Assembly (NCBI GenBank): GCA_937902925.1
Contig: CALFNN010000069.1
Span: forward strand, 1-64,000
Direction of reading: 5' to 3'
Origin: an uncultured Opitutaceae bacterium
GTDB taxonomy: Bacteria; Verrucomicrobiota; Verrucomicrobiia; Opitutales; Opitutaceae
Length of the DNA stretch: 64,000 nt
The notes under the pieces are model-generated. The model was not told where the DNA came from, searched no databases, and saw only the letters and a program-made list of their open reading frames with translations. Shown here in pieces: positions 53,701 to 60,940 of this stretch (its first letter is position 1; each line of letters begins with the position of its first letter). The position numbers and the translations under genes were made by a program.

Positions 53701-53911
53701 CGTTCGCCCGGGTCGTGGCCGTGGCGCGCGTGCCGGAGGGTTCGTGCAGGATGGTCACGGTCGCGCCGGCGACCGGATTGCCCTGCTTGTCGGTGACCGT
53801 GCCGTTGATGGCGCCGGTCGTAAGGCCTTGGCCAAATACGCTCGCGGCGCAGGCCAGGCTCAGGACGAGAAGCGTCCTGAAGAACCCTCGAGTCATGGTG
53901 TGTAGATGCAT
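50711..53911 (-). CDS. Oar-type TonB-dependent outer-membrane receptor with carboxypeptidase-regulatory domain
   Basis: 1066 residues. A signal peptide (LLVLSLACAASVFG) is followed by a carboxypeptidase-regulatory-like domain (about 30-115: GAINGTVTDKQGNPVAGATVTI, TRANGQYNISGLRIGGPYTASV). A plug follows (about 120-250, with DIARLDSRVQ, FNSFLVDGVESNDPFG, TPFDVRRTNFTGVLLNAVTKSGGNQFHGS). The rest is a beta barrel that ends in WQVKAALKLSF. This is the Oar/OmpA-like TonB-dependent family used for adhesion, peptide or protease secretion, or polymer import. A second ATG at 53896 is an alternative start. It is divergent from the ECF sigma gene and ends at a strong terminator. Confidence 0.92.
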   Translation of the reverse strand: MHLHTMTRGFFRTLLVLSLACAASVFGQGLTTGAINGTVTDKQGNPVAGATVTILHEPSGTRATATTRANGQYNISGLRIGGPYTASVSAKDLNAEPQKEIYLSLGQDADISFQVSSDVVKLEAFKVSETKDTTFGVGKMGAGQSFSDAQIAMAATTRDNVQDIARLDSRVQLTSLDVGGQLSAQGQNFRFNSFLVDGVESNDPFGLKSDGMATLRSPVPLESLQALDVQLTPFDVRRTNFTGVLLNAVTKSGGNQFHGSAKWEYSDQDYRAKNPNPASIAYGTREAFKEHTYNYSLSGPIIPNRLFFYADYDDFRREAASAGANFKYANQSDLDAIVTRAKALGYDPGAVNATGANLTTQKTKLAKVDWNITDDHRLSLTYRNNEGTSPIFAGLTSVFGQSFSNYWYDQPYKTTTYTGQLNSQWTPSLHSEASLSYTTWDASPIDRGAPFPAVQINGLTGIRGDTGATITTGSILLGTEFSRQLNQINTKELQGKLAVDYTMGDHIVTVGAESDQIKYYNAFAQGFYGSYTFANLAAWLAGTPSSYTDAKLNPGYTLDDAISKFKYTTYSALAQDNWKPNANLTVLTGLRFDVPYVPEKPPFNAVFTNAFGYSNSTNNSGNWTLEPRIGFNYKLTSDRKTEIRGGIGVFQSRSPAVWLSNAYSQAGVLGTVSVTSGAPAFSADVKNQPTPAGTLPTPNINLIDPDFKTPTVWKGTFGIDHQLPFGGLIFSAEVNAIETQDALAIQFLNFASPTDGGPTTMPDGRIRYAGAITAGTTGTNVNGRRRVSTLADVFQLTNTKKGESKSVTIGLNRPLKNHWGAGISWTHGHATEVAPMTSSTAGSLYFLRAVFNPNEDVASTSNTDQADKIVASLSLQLDLIPNAHTLITTNYVGNTGHVYSWVFKGDVNGDGRFGNDLFYMPTPNDPKVRWTSATEQANFFAFSAANGLDKFQGQVVPRNAVTSPWSNTVDLTIIQDIPGVWRLKPQIILQCVNFGNMLNKKWGLLNEDGFSYMRNVAGASWDRTGNGGLGQYVYTFTSSTFDTVPIVANDTQVSRWQVKAALKLSF

Positions 53912-54308
53912 GGTTTGTAGTGTGGGTCGGATGCTAACGTGATTATTTTGAAGACCGCAGCGTGGTCGCCACCGGTTTCAGTTAGGAGGCGGGCAGGGAA
54001 GACCTGCGTAAAATTGCAGTCAAGCCCGGAGCAGATTGCGCGCCGGCGAGTCGCGAAATCGTAACGGCCGGTTTCATGAAGCGGCGCGACGATCCCGAAA
54101 TCGCTCGCGAGAGCCGCCATGCGGTTTGCACGACGCGGGCTCGATGGTCGCGCAGCCTGCATGAGAATTGACCGGGTTGGACGGATCGCCCGGAAGTCCG
54201 AATCGATGCAACATCATGTGGGAAAACATGGTTGCGATTTGACGGCAGGGTGTTGGCACGCGGCGAGGTAAGGGAGACGTGGCCTCGCAACTTCAACCCA
54301 TTCCGATT
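53912..54308. other. Intergenic region between the Oar receptor and the ECF sigma gene
   Basis: 397 bases between divergent genes. It includes an AT-rich patch (TGATTATTTTGAAG near 53940) about 30 bases above the receptor start, the best place for its promoter, and TTTGACGG near 54238 above the sigma gene. No full promoter could be assigned, and no coding frame or RNA was recognised. A GTG at 54279 in frame with the sigma gene is a less likely start. Confidence 0.5.
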
Positions 54309-55127
54309 ATGTCTACTGTGAACAACTGCGCTGCTGCCCCCTCTCTCAAGCCGACCCATCACCCTGACCGCATGGCGCGCGCGTCCTCGAGTGCGCCCAA
54401 TCCGTCGGCCGATGCCACCGCCTTCGCGAATCGACGCGCCGAGCGGGCCGCCGCCTCCAAGGCGGAGGCCGCCCACGACGCGGCGCTGGTCCGGCGGTTC
54501 CACGAGGGCGACGAATCGGCGTTCGTCGAAATCATGGGCCGTTACCGCGAAAAGATCTTTGCGATCGCGCTCGGACTGCTGCGCAACCGCGCCGACGCGG
54601 AGGAAATCGCGCAGGACACATTCATCCGGGCGCATCGCGGGCTCGGGCGTTTTCGTGGCGACTCGTCGCTCGCGACCTGGCTGCACCGCATCGTGGTGAA
54701 CCTGGCGCGCAACCGTTACTGGTATTTCTTCCGCCGCCGGCGCCACGCCACCCTGTCGCTGGACTGCCCGCTGAGCGACGACAGCGCCGCGACGTTTTCC
54801 GACCTCGTGGCGGCCGACGAGCCGGATCCGGCGCGGACGTCCGCCACCAACGAATTCGCCGACCTCGTGGCCACTTGCATGGAAAAGCTCGACGCGCAGC
54901 ACCGCGAGATTCTCACGCTGCGCAACCTGCTGCACCGCCCCTATGACGAGATCGCGCAGACGCTCGGCATCAACGTTGGCACGGTGAAGAGCCGCATTGC
55001 GCGGGCGCGCGAAAATCTTCGCGCGCTCCTCACCGAGGCGTGCCCGGAATTTGCGCCCGAGGCCGAGCCGTCCGAATGGTTCGAGCCGGTGCGGAATGCC
55101 GGCCGCCTGGCGCTCGCTTACGCGTAA
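54309..55127 (+). CDS. ECF-type RNA polymerase sigma factor
   Basis: 272 residues. A non-conserved N-terminal stretch of about 65 residues precedes region 2 (FVEIMGRYREKIFAIALGLLRNRADAEEIAQDTFIRA to WLHRIVVNLARNRYW). An acidic linker follows, then region 4 (LDAQHREILTLRNLLHRPYDEIAQTLGINVGTVKSRIARARENL). It directs RNA polymerase to an unknown regulon. No anti-sigma factor gene adjoins it, and there is no extra C-terminal regulatory domain. The start could also be ATG 54372, which removes part of the low-complexity leader. It is convergent with the pseudopilin operon. Confidence 0.92.
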   Translation: MSTVNNCAAAPSLKPTHHPDRMARASSSAPNPSADATAFANRRAERAAASKAEAAHDAALVRRFHEGDESAFVEIMGRYREKIFAIALGLLRNRADAEEIAQDTFIRAHRGLGRFRGDSSLATWLHRIVVNLARNRYWYFFRRRRHATLSLDCPLSDDSAATFSDLVAADEPDPARTSATNEFADLVATCMEKLDAQHREILTLRNLLHRPYDEIAQTLGINVGTVKSRIARARENLRALLTEACPEFAPEAEPSEWFEPVRNAGRLALAYA

Positions 55128-55151
55128 CCACCGGCTTGGATTTCGTTTGCG

Positions 55152-55182
55152 CCGGCGCCGGTTGGAAACTCCCCGGCGCCGG
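55152..55182. terminator. GC-rich hairpin between the ECF sigma gene and the PilX-like gene
   Basis: CCGGCGCCGG (55152-55161) and an identical self-complementary copy (55173-55182) can pair around an 11-base loop. It fills most of the 57-base gap between convergent genes and may stop transcription from both sides. There is no T-run. Confidence 0.4.
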
Positions 55183-55184
55183 GC

Positions 55185-56594
55185 TTACCAGCTGTTCAGC
55201 ACCGAGGAATACGCGGCGCGGTCGCCGGCGGAGACAAGCTCGCGCCACTTGACGACTCCGAAGGGGTTGTTGCCGCCCCAATTCGCCAGCGACTCGTCGT
55301 AGTGAAACTTGGCGCTGCCGGTGACGTCGATGTTGTCGGCCACAACGGAGCCGGTGACGTCGGGCGTGCCGCGGATCGTCACGTTGCCGTCCGGCGCGTA
55401 GATGAGCGCATTGACGGTCGCACCGCCACCGATGTCGATGCTCTGCGGCGTGGTGCTGGTGCTCGTGCCCCAGATCTGCAGCGTGCTGGCCTGGTTGTTG
55501 GGATTGGAGATGCCGTTGCCGGTGAACTGGAGGTCGGCGGCGGTATAGATGGTGAGGGTGGCCCCGGGGTCGAGCGTGAGCAGATCGCCGCCGCTCATCT
55601 TGACCGCCAGGCTGCCCGCGGCCGCGGTGAGGAGGAGGGTGACGTTGCCGTGGATGGTCAGCGAGCTGCTGATCTGTCCGGCGAAGGTGTAGGTGTTGGT
55701 CGCGCCGACCGTGCCGAGGCTCGACCCGACCGAGGCGAGCACCGTGCCTCCCGCGGGCATCGTCGTGCTGTCGAAGTTGGCGGTGAAGTCGGTGGCGACG
55801 CGCGAGGTGTCCACCGTGCCGGCCGGGCTGCCGAAGGCGGCGACGGTGCCGTTGCTGCCGACGCTGATGCCGCTGGAACTATTGCCGCCGACCGAGGCGA
55901 AGCCCCAGATGTCGGCGTTGTTGATGGCGACCGAACCGACGGCGACCGACGTGCTGCCGACGCTGCCGTGGTCGTGGGCCACGCCGGCGCCGTAGGCGAC
56001 GGGCGTGGCCCGGAGCGCGCCGGAGTCGTCGTAGAGCGAATTCCAGCTGTCGACGGACGCCACATTGCCGCGGAACGTGATCTGGTTCTTGGCGACGAGC
56101 CCCATCGCGAATTTTGAACGGCGGCGCAGCGTGACCTCGATCGTCTTGCTCAGCGTGAGCGACTCCGTGGGCATCGTGATGGTGGATTGCGCCACGACCT
56201 TCGGCTGGACGCTGCCGGTGGGGTTGTAGTTGTCGACGTAGACCCTGACGGCGGCCGTGACGCCACTGCCGAGGGTGAAATCCGTGAACGTGCGGTGGGC
56301 GGTGACGCCGTCCGAGGTGTTCCACGGGCTGGCCCACGCGGTGGCGAGCGCGGCGCCGCCGGTGGCCTGATTGAAGGACCAGAGCGCCTCCTCGACGCCG
56401 GTCTCGGCGGTGTTCATCGAGGCGTTGCTATAGAACGACCGGTTGGCGAGCTTGAGGGAGCTGCGGCTGAGCGCGATGTAGCTGCCGAGGGAAATCGCGA
56501 TGACGGCGGACAGCAGCATGGCGACGATGAGCAGCGAGCCGCGGGAATTCGCGCGCGGGAGCGACTGGCGGGCACGACGGAGCGGAGGGATCAT
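55185..56594 (-). CDS. PilX-like minor pseudopilin with C-terminal beta domain, module 1
   Basis: 469 residues. A class III-like N-terminus, NSRGSLLIVAMLLSAVIAIS, resembles PilX/GspK. It lacks the Glu5 of major pilins, which is seen in some tip components. A conserved NTAETGVEEALWSFNQ segment follows the helix. The long C-terminal part is a beta-helix-like region (MGLVAKNQITFRGNVASVDSWNS, AGVAHDHGSVGS, INALIYAPDGNVTIRGTP-like) of the DUF7305 type found in PilX proteins, ending FHYDESLANWGGNNPFG. It is a paralogue of the module 2 gene at 57769. Ten bases separate it from the PilW-like gene. Confidence 0.82.
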   Translation of the reverse strand: MIPPLRRARQSLPRANSRGSLLIVAMLLSAVIAISLGSYIALSRSSLKLANRSFYSNASMNTAETGVEEALWSFNQATGGAALATAWASPWNTSDGVTAHRTFTDFTLGSGVTAAVRVYVDNYNPTGSVQPKVVAQSTITMPTESLTLSKTIEVTLRRRSKFAMGLVAKNQITFRGNVASVDSWNSLYDDSGALRATPVAYGAGVAHDHGSVGSTSVAVGSVAINNADIWGFASVGGNSSSGISVGSNGTVAAFGSPAGTVDTSRVATDFTANFDSTTMPAGGTVLASVGSSLGTVGATNTYTFAGQISSSLTIHGNVTLLLTAAAGSLAVKMSGGDLLTLDPGATLTIYTAADLQFTGNGISNPNNQASTLQIWGTSTSTTPQSIDIGGGATVNALIYAPDGNVTIRGTPDVTGSVVADNIDVTGSAKFHYDESLANWGGNNPFGVVKWRELVSAGDRAAYSSVLNSW

Positions 56595-56604
56595 GGGAGG
56601 AGGA

Positions 56605-57201
56605 TCAAGTGCTGACGGCCTTGTTGCGCAGCACCACGCGTGCGGAAAGGACGGCGTTCGTGGCGTTGACGGTGGTGGAACCGGTGCGCACGGAACGCAG
56701 GGTGATCTGAATCTGTTTCGTCTCGAGATCGTTGGCCGCGGAATAGTCCGCGCCGTTGATGACCTTGTAACGGCGATAGGCGAAGTCGGTGACGTTGCGC
56801 ACGAGGATGAGCTTCGGCGACGTGCTGGTCGCGGCGCCGGGCAGCCGGTAGAAGCTCTGGGCGGTGGCCCCGCTGGTGGAGCTGTCGTAGGCGTAGGTGA
56901 CTTGATAGGTGCCCGCGCTGTTCACGACCGTGAGGGTCACGCTGTTCGCGTTGTTCCACGTCAGATTGTTGGCCATGCGCGCCTCCTCGCTGAAGGATTC
57001 CAGCGCCCGGCGCGCCTCGGCTTCCATGACGCTGTAGTTGGCGGCATTGTAGCCGCTCCGGCCGAGCATCGTGAACGACGTGAGGATGCCGGCGAGGATG
57101 AAGCCCGAGAGCAGCGTCGCCACCATCATCTCCACGAGCGTGAAGCCGACGGTGGCCGGCCGGCGGCCGGAGCGGCGGGCGGACGAATTAGTGGGCAACA
57201 T
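56605..57201 (-). CDS. PilW-like minor pseudopilin, module 1
   Basis: 198 residues. The prepilin peptidase site is G-FTLVEMM at about residue 19, with Glu5 present, followed by a hydrophobic helix (VATLLSGFILAGILTSF). The C-terminal domain matches PilW-like proteins (AEARRALESFSEEARMA, YAYDSSTSGATAQSFYRL, LETKQIQITLRSVRTGSTTV). The start at 57201 lies inside the end of the PilV-like gene (14-base overlap), which indicates coupling. It is a close paralogue of the module 2 gene at 59175, with the same final block. Confidence 0.85.
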   Translation of the reverse strand: MLPTNSSARRSGRRPATVGFTLVEMMVATLLSGFILAGILTSFTMLGRSGYNAANYSVMEAEARRALESFSEEARMANNLTWNNANSVTLTVVNSAGTYQVTYAYDSSTSGATAQSFYRLPGAATSTSPKLILVRNVTDFAYRRYKVINGADYSAANDLETKQIQITLRSVRTGSTTVNATNAVLSARVVLRNKAVST

Positions 57202-57673
57202 AAAAGTAGTCGCTGAGTCCGTTTTTCGCGTAGCGCGTCTCGTAGCTGAGGGCATGATGGCGGCCATCCACTCCCGCCCAGGAGACGTTCAGCGCGATCG
57301 CCTTGATGTCGCTCCGCCCCGCGATATCCGCGACCGTGCGGGTGCAGGTGAAGCGGCTGGCGATGGTGTTCAACGTCGAATCGAGCGTGGTGGAGGAGCC
57401 GGAGCTGATGGTGGTGGACGGATCCACGGTCGCCGAGGCGGGCAGGGCGCAGATCTGGCTCCAGTTTTGCAGGCGCAGGATTTCCATTTCGCTCTGCATG
57501 ATCTGGCCGGCGAGGGTCATGTTGCGCGCCGTGTCCACCGCGCGCATGCCGAACTGCAGCGTGGTGATCGACGTGGCGATGCCGAGGACGAGGACGCTCG
57601 CGGCCATCATGACCTCGAGGATGGTGAAGGCGGACCGGCGGGCGGGACGCGGTGGGGGGCGACGGGGGATCAC
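57188..57673 (-). CDS. PilV-like minor pseudopilin, module 1
   Basis: 161 residues. The processing site reads RRSA-FTILEVMM: Ala takes the place of the usual Gly at -1, although Glu5 is kept. A hydrophobic helix (AASVLVLGIATSITTL) and then MRAVDTARNMTLAGQIMQSEMEILRLQ follow. Two cysteines (ICAL, FTCTR) could form a disulphide. The last residues are YFYVAH. It is a paralogue of the module 2 gene at 59764, which keeps Gly at -1. Two hairpins separate this gene from the end of module 2. Confidence 0.85.
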   Translation of the reverse strand: MIPRRPPPRPARRSAFTILEVMMAASVLVLGIATSITTLQFGMRAVDTARNMTLAGQIMQSEMEILRLQNWSQICALPASATVDPSTTISSGSSTTLDSTLNTIASRFTCTRTVADIAGRSDIKAIALNVSWAGVDGRHHALSYETRYAKNGLSDYFYVAH

Positions 57674-57703
57674 GCCGTCAGTCTAGGCGATGGGCGCAAA
57701 ACG

Positions 57704-57765
57704 CGTTAGAGGCTAACGGCCCCGCGTTTCGGGCCTGCGTCCGGTAGGCCCGAAAGGGCGGGGCC
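57704..57765 (-). terminator. Two adjacent hairpins between the pseudopilin modules
   Basis: The larger hairpin spans 57718-57765: GGCCCCGC pairs with GCGGGGCC, and TTTCGGGCCT with AGGCCCGAAA, around a 9-base loop and a small bulge. Next to it, CGTTAG (57704-57709) pairs with CTAACG (57713-57718). They fill most of the gap between the stop of module 2 and the start of module 1. There is no long T-run, so they may reduce rather than end transcription, or protect mRNA. Confidence 0.5.
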
Positions 57766-57768
57766 GGC

Positions 57769-59175
57769 TTACCAGCCGTCGAAGACTCCGGAATAGCGAT
57801 CGCGATCGGCGGAGCCGGTCAGTTCGCGCCACTTGGCGATGCCGTAAGGCGCGCCGTTGCCATAGTTCGCGAGCGCTTCGTCGTAGTGAAACGCGGCGTT
57901 GCCCGTGAGCGTGATCGTGCGGGCGACGACCGAGCCGGTGATGTCGCCGCGGCCGTCGATCTTGACGTCGCCGTTCGGCGCGTAGATCACGCCGGCAAGC
58001 GTGCCAAGGCCGGCGACCTCGATACTCTGGCCCAAGGTGCCTTGATTGGTGCCCCATATCTGGCAGGTGACCGGCTGGGCGTTGCTGTTGCCGAGGCCGC
58101 GCCCGGCGACTTTGACGTCGCCCTCGACGTAGACGGCGAGACTGGAGCCGGCGGGGATGACGATGGCGGCGCTGCCGGTGACGGAGAGGGCCGACGTGCC
58201 GGAGCCGGCGGTGAGGACGATCGTGACCTGGCCCAGGATCGTCAGCGTGTCGGTGCCGTTCAGGGTGATGTTGTTGCAGCGCCACCGCGTCGCCGCGCCG
58301 GCGGTGCCGAGCGTCGCACCGAGCGTGGAAATGAAGGTGCCGTTGATGGGTGCGCCGAGCACGGAAAAGTCGGCGTTGAAATCGGTGGAGACGCGGGAGG
58401 CATCGACGGCGACGCTGGCCGGGGTGCCCACGCCGCGGATCGTGCCCTGCGTGCCGACCTGCGGCTGCGCGCCGCCGGTGGCGACGTAGCCCCAGACGTT
58501 GGCCTGGTTGACGGCAACGGACGTGTTGAGGACGGAAACGCTCGCCACGCTGCCATGGTCGGTGCGCACGCCTGCGGAGTAGGGCACGGGCGCGGTCGCA
58601 GGATCGTTGTCGGGATCGGAATTCCAGCTGTCGACCGAGGCGTTGTTGCCGTTGAAGACAACGCTGTCCTTGGCCACGAGGCCGTTCGCGAAGTAGGAAC
58701 GCCGGCGGAGCGTGACCTCGAGCATCTTCACTTGCGGCGCTTCGCCGGGCGCTCCGACCGTGGCCTGGGCCACGATTTTCGGCTGCATGCTCGAGGGCGG
58801 GTTGTAGTTGTCGACGTAGACCTTCACGACGCCGGTGGTGTTGGCGGAAAAATCGAAGTTGGAAAACTTCCGCCACGCGGCGCCATCCTGCTTGGTCCAG
58901 TCGTTCCACCCGGTCGGATCGCCCGCGCCGATGCGGTTGAACGACCAGACGCCCTCCTCGGTGCCCGCCTCGGCGAGGTTGAGCGCGGCGTAGCCGTTGA
59001 ACGTGCGTCTCGCGAGACGCGTCGAGGAAAGGTTGAGGCTCAGGTAGCTGCCCAGCGCGACGGCGATGAGCGCCGCCACGAGCAGGGCCACGATCAGGAC
59101 CGAGCCCCGCGATGCCGCGGCGGGAAATCCGCGCCGGCCGCGGCGGAAATGAAGTGCGTGCGGGGCGGCGGGCAT
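57769..59175 (-). CDS. PilX-like minor pseudopilin with C-terminal beta domain, module 2
   Basis: 468 residues, a paralogue of the module 1 gene at 55185. The N-terminus ASRGSVLIVALLVAALIAVALGSYLSLN and the following LNLAEAGTEEGVWSFNRI match it. So do the later blocks NGLVAKDSVVFNGNNASVDSWNS, AGVRTDHGSVASVSV, GVIYAPNGDVKIDGRGDITGSVVA and FHYDEALANYGNGAPYG. The start overlaps the PilW-like stop by one base (TGATG), indicating coupling. The two copies differ mainly in the surface loops of the beta domain. Confidence 0.82.
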   Translation of the reverse strand: MPAAPHALHFRRGRRGFPAAASRGSVLIVALLVAALIAVALGSYLSLNLSSTRLARRTFNGYAALNLAEAGTEEGVWSFNRIGAGDPTGWNDWTKQDGAAWRKFSNFDFSANTTGVVKVYVDNYNPPSSMQPKIVAQATVGAPGEAPQVKMLEVTLRRRSYFANGLVAKDSVVFNGNNASVDSWNSDPDNDPATAPVPYSAGVRTDHGSVASVSVLNTSVAVNQANVWGYVATGGAQPQVGTQGTIRGVGTPASVAVDASRVSTDFNADFSVLGAPINGTFISTLGATLGTAGAATRWRCNNITLNGTDTLTILGQVTIVLTAGSGTSALSVTGSAAIVIPAGSSLAVYVEGDVKVAGRGLGNSNAQPVTCQIWGTNQGTLGQSIEVAGLGTLAGVIYAPNGDVKIDGRGDITGSVVARTITLTGNAAFHYDEALANYGNGAPYGIAKWRELTGSADRDRYSGVFDGW

Positions 59176-59789
59176 CAGTTGCTCACGCGCTTGTTGCGCA
59201 GGATGTAGCAGGCCGAGAGCGCCGATTGGTTGGCCGCGACCGTGGTGGCGCCAGTGCGCGAGGCGCGCAGGGTGACCTGGAGTTGTTTCGTCTCGAGATC
59301 GGTTGTCGCGTGGTTGTCGTCGACGCCGGCCTGCTCGAGTTTGAACCGCTGAAACGCGAAGTCCGGCGCCACCCCGTGAATCAGGACCTGGCGCGGACTC
59401 GTGGAATCGGCGGCGCCGCTGACCCGGTAGAAACACCCCGCGGTCGCGCCGCTGGCGCCGGGGTCGTAGGCATAGGTCACCAACTGAGTGACGTTCGTCG
59501 CGGTGGGCAGGACGAGCGTGACGCTCTGGCTGGAATTCCAGAAAATGTCCTTCGCCTTGCGCGCATCCTGGCCGAACGTATCGAGTCCGCGGCGTGTTTC
59601 CGCCTCCAGTTGGCTGTAGCTGCTGGCGAGGAATCCCGTGCGCCCAATCATCAGGAACGCGCTCAACACCCCGGTGAGCACCAGCAAGGAGAGGGTGGCG
59701 GACATCATCACCTCCGTGAGCGTGAAGCCGCGTTGGTCGACGCCGCGCCGCGCCGCGGTCCGCTCAGTGCGATGTATAGAAATAGTCAT
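59175..59789 (-). CDS. PilW-like minor pseudopilin, module 2
   Basis: 204 residues. The processing site is RG-FTLTEVMM, with Glu5, and the helix is SATLSLLVLTGVLSAFLM. The globular part contains LEAETRRGLDTFGQDARKAKDIFW, YAYDPGASGATAGCFYRV and LETKQLQVTLRASRTGATTV, clearly paralogous to module 1. The chosen start (59789) lies 26 bases inside the end of the PilV-like gene. An upstream extension of 25 residues is possible but unlikely, because it separates the signal from the N-terminus. PilW-type proteins are minor tip or priming subunits. Confidence 0.85.
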   Translation of the reverse strand: MTISIHRTERTAARRGVDQRGFTLTEVMMSATLSLLVLTGVLSAFLMIGRTGFLASSYSQLEAETRRGLDTFGQDARKAKDIFWNSSQSVTLVLPTATNVTQLVTYAYDPGASGATAGCFYRVSGAADSTSPRQVLIHGVAPDFAFQRFKLEQAGVDDNHATTDLETKQLQVTLRASRTGATTVAANQSALSACYILRNKRVSN

Positions 59790-60219
59790 AGAGGCCGCTC
59801 CTCCCGTAGCGGGTGATGAAATGCAACGTGTGGGGCCGGCCGTCGTAGCCGTGCCACGTGGCATCCAGCGTGATTTCCTTCATGTCGGTCTTGAGGTCGC
59901 GGATGCTGCGCGTGCAGGTGAACGTGGAACTCGCCGTTCCCCGGACCGGCGGGACTGCCACGGTGTTGTCGCGACCGCCCTGCAGGGCGGAGAGTTGGTC
60001 CCAGCTCTTCAGCCGGAGCCGTTCGAGTTCCGACTGCATTACCTGGGAGGCGAAAGTGTAGTTGCGCGCGGTGTCGACCGCCTGCAGACCGCGCTGCAGG
60101 GTGGTGATCGCCGTCGTGATGGCCAGGACCAGCACGATCGAGGCGATCATCACCTCGACGATGGTGAAGCCGGGGCTGCCGGTGGGGCGTGGGCGCAGGC
60201 TGGGTGGGTGCGGGAGCAT
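59764..60219 (-). CDS. PilV-like minor pseudopilin, module 2
   Basis: 151 residues. The processing site is SPG-FTIVEVMIA with Gly at -1 and Glu5, followed by the helix SIVLVLAITTAITTLQ. The globular part has LQAVDTARNYTFASQVMQSELERLRLKSW and a Cys in FTCTRSI, ending YFYTSH. It is the first pseudopilin gene after the two-component system, 37 bases from the response regulator stop. Probably it is part of the same transcript, so pseudopilin expression may be under that regulator (inference). Confidence 0.86.
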   Translation of the reverse strand: MLPHPPSLRPRPTGSPGFTIVEVMIASIVLVLAITTAITTLQRGLQAVDTARNYTFASQVMQSELERLRLKSWDQLSALQGGRDNTVAVPPVRGTASSTFTCTRSIRDLKTDMKEITLDATWHGYDGRPHTLHFITRYGRSGLYDYFYTSH

Positions 60220-60256
60220 GGGAACGCGGATCGGTCGGTCGCCGGCGGGCGGGACG

Positions 60257-60931
60257 CTAGGCCTTGGGCGGATTCATCTGCTGGGTGTAGACCACGGCGG
60301 CTTGGGCGCGCGTCTTGACCTTCAGTTTCTCGAATACGTTCGCCAGGTAGTTTTTGACGGTATTCTCGCTGAGCGAGAGTTGCTCGCCGACCTCCTTGTT
60401 GGTGAGGCCCTCCGTCACCAGCACCAGCACGCGGCGCTCCTGGGCGGAGAGGACGGAGAGATCGCTGTTGGGTTGCGGCGAACCCGTGCCGCGGAGCAGG
60501 CGGAAGACCCGCGCCGTGGCATCGGGATCGAGGATCGACCGGCCGGCCGCGACGTCGAGGATCGCCTGCACGAGCGCGGTCGGGTCGATCTCCTTCATGA
60601 GGTAACCCTGCACGCCCGAGATCACCGCCTCGTAGACGAAATTGTCGTTGGCGTGCGATGTCAGGACGATCACATGGGTGCCGGGCACCTGTTGCATCAT
60701 CTTCCGGCACGCGATGAAGCCGGAACCGTCGGGCAGGCGGATGTCGAGCAACACGATGTCGGGTTTGTGCTCCGCGCACTCCGCGATCGCGTCGGCGACC
60801 GTGCCGGCCTCGGCGACCACGTGGATGGGCGGGCTGGAGTGGGCCGTGAGCACGGCCTTGATGCCGCGGCGCACGAGTTCGCTGTCGTCGACGAGCAGGA
60901 TCCGGATGGGTGGGGGGATGGACGGGGTCAT
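60257..60931 (-). CDS. NarL/FixJ-type response regulator
   Basis: 224 residues. The receiver domain (about 8-125) has the acidic pair in LLVDDSE, phospho-acceptor Asp63 in IVLLDIRLPDG, the Thr/Ser in VLTSHA, and Lys in YLMKEID. The LuxR-type helix-turn-helix (about 160-215) reads LSAQERRVLVLVTEGLTNKEVGEQL and LSENTVKNYLANVFEKLKV. It is a DNA-binding regulator whose partner is the histidine kinase 9 bases upstream. It lies directly before the pseudopilin modules, which are the obvious candidate targets. Confidence 0.94.
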   Translation of the reverse strand: MTPSIPPPIRILLVDDSELVRRGIKAVLTAHSSPPIHVVAEAGTVADAIAECAEHKPDIVLLDIRLPDGSGFIACRKMMQQVPGTHVIVLTSHANDNFVYEAVISGVQGYLMKEIDPTALVQAILDVAAGRSILDPDATARVFRLLRGTGSPQPNSDLSVLSAQERRVLVLVTEGLTNKEVGEQLSLSENTVKNYLANVFEKLKVKTRAQAAVVYTQQMNPPKA

Positions 60932-60940
60932 GGGAGGCGT

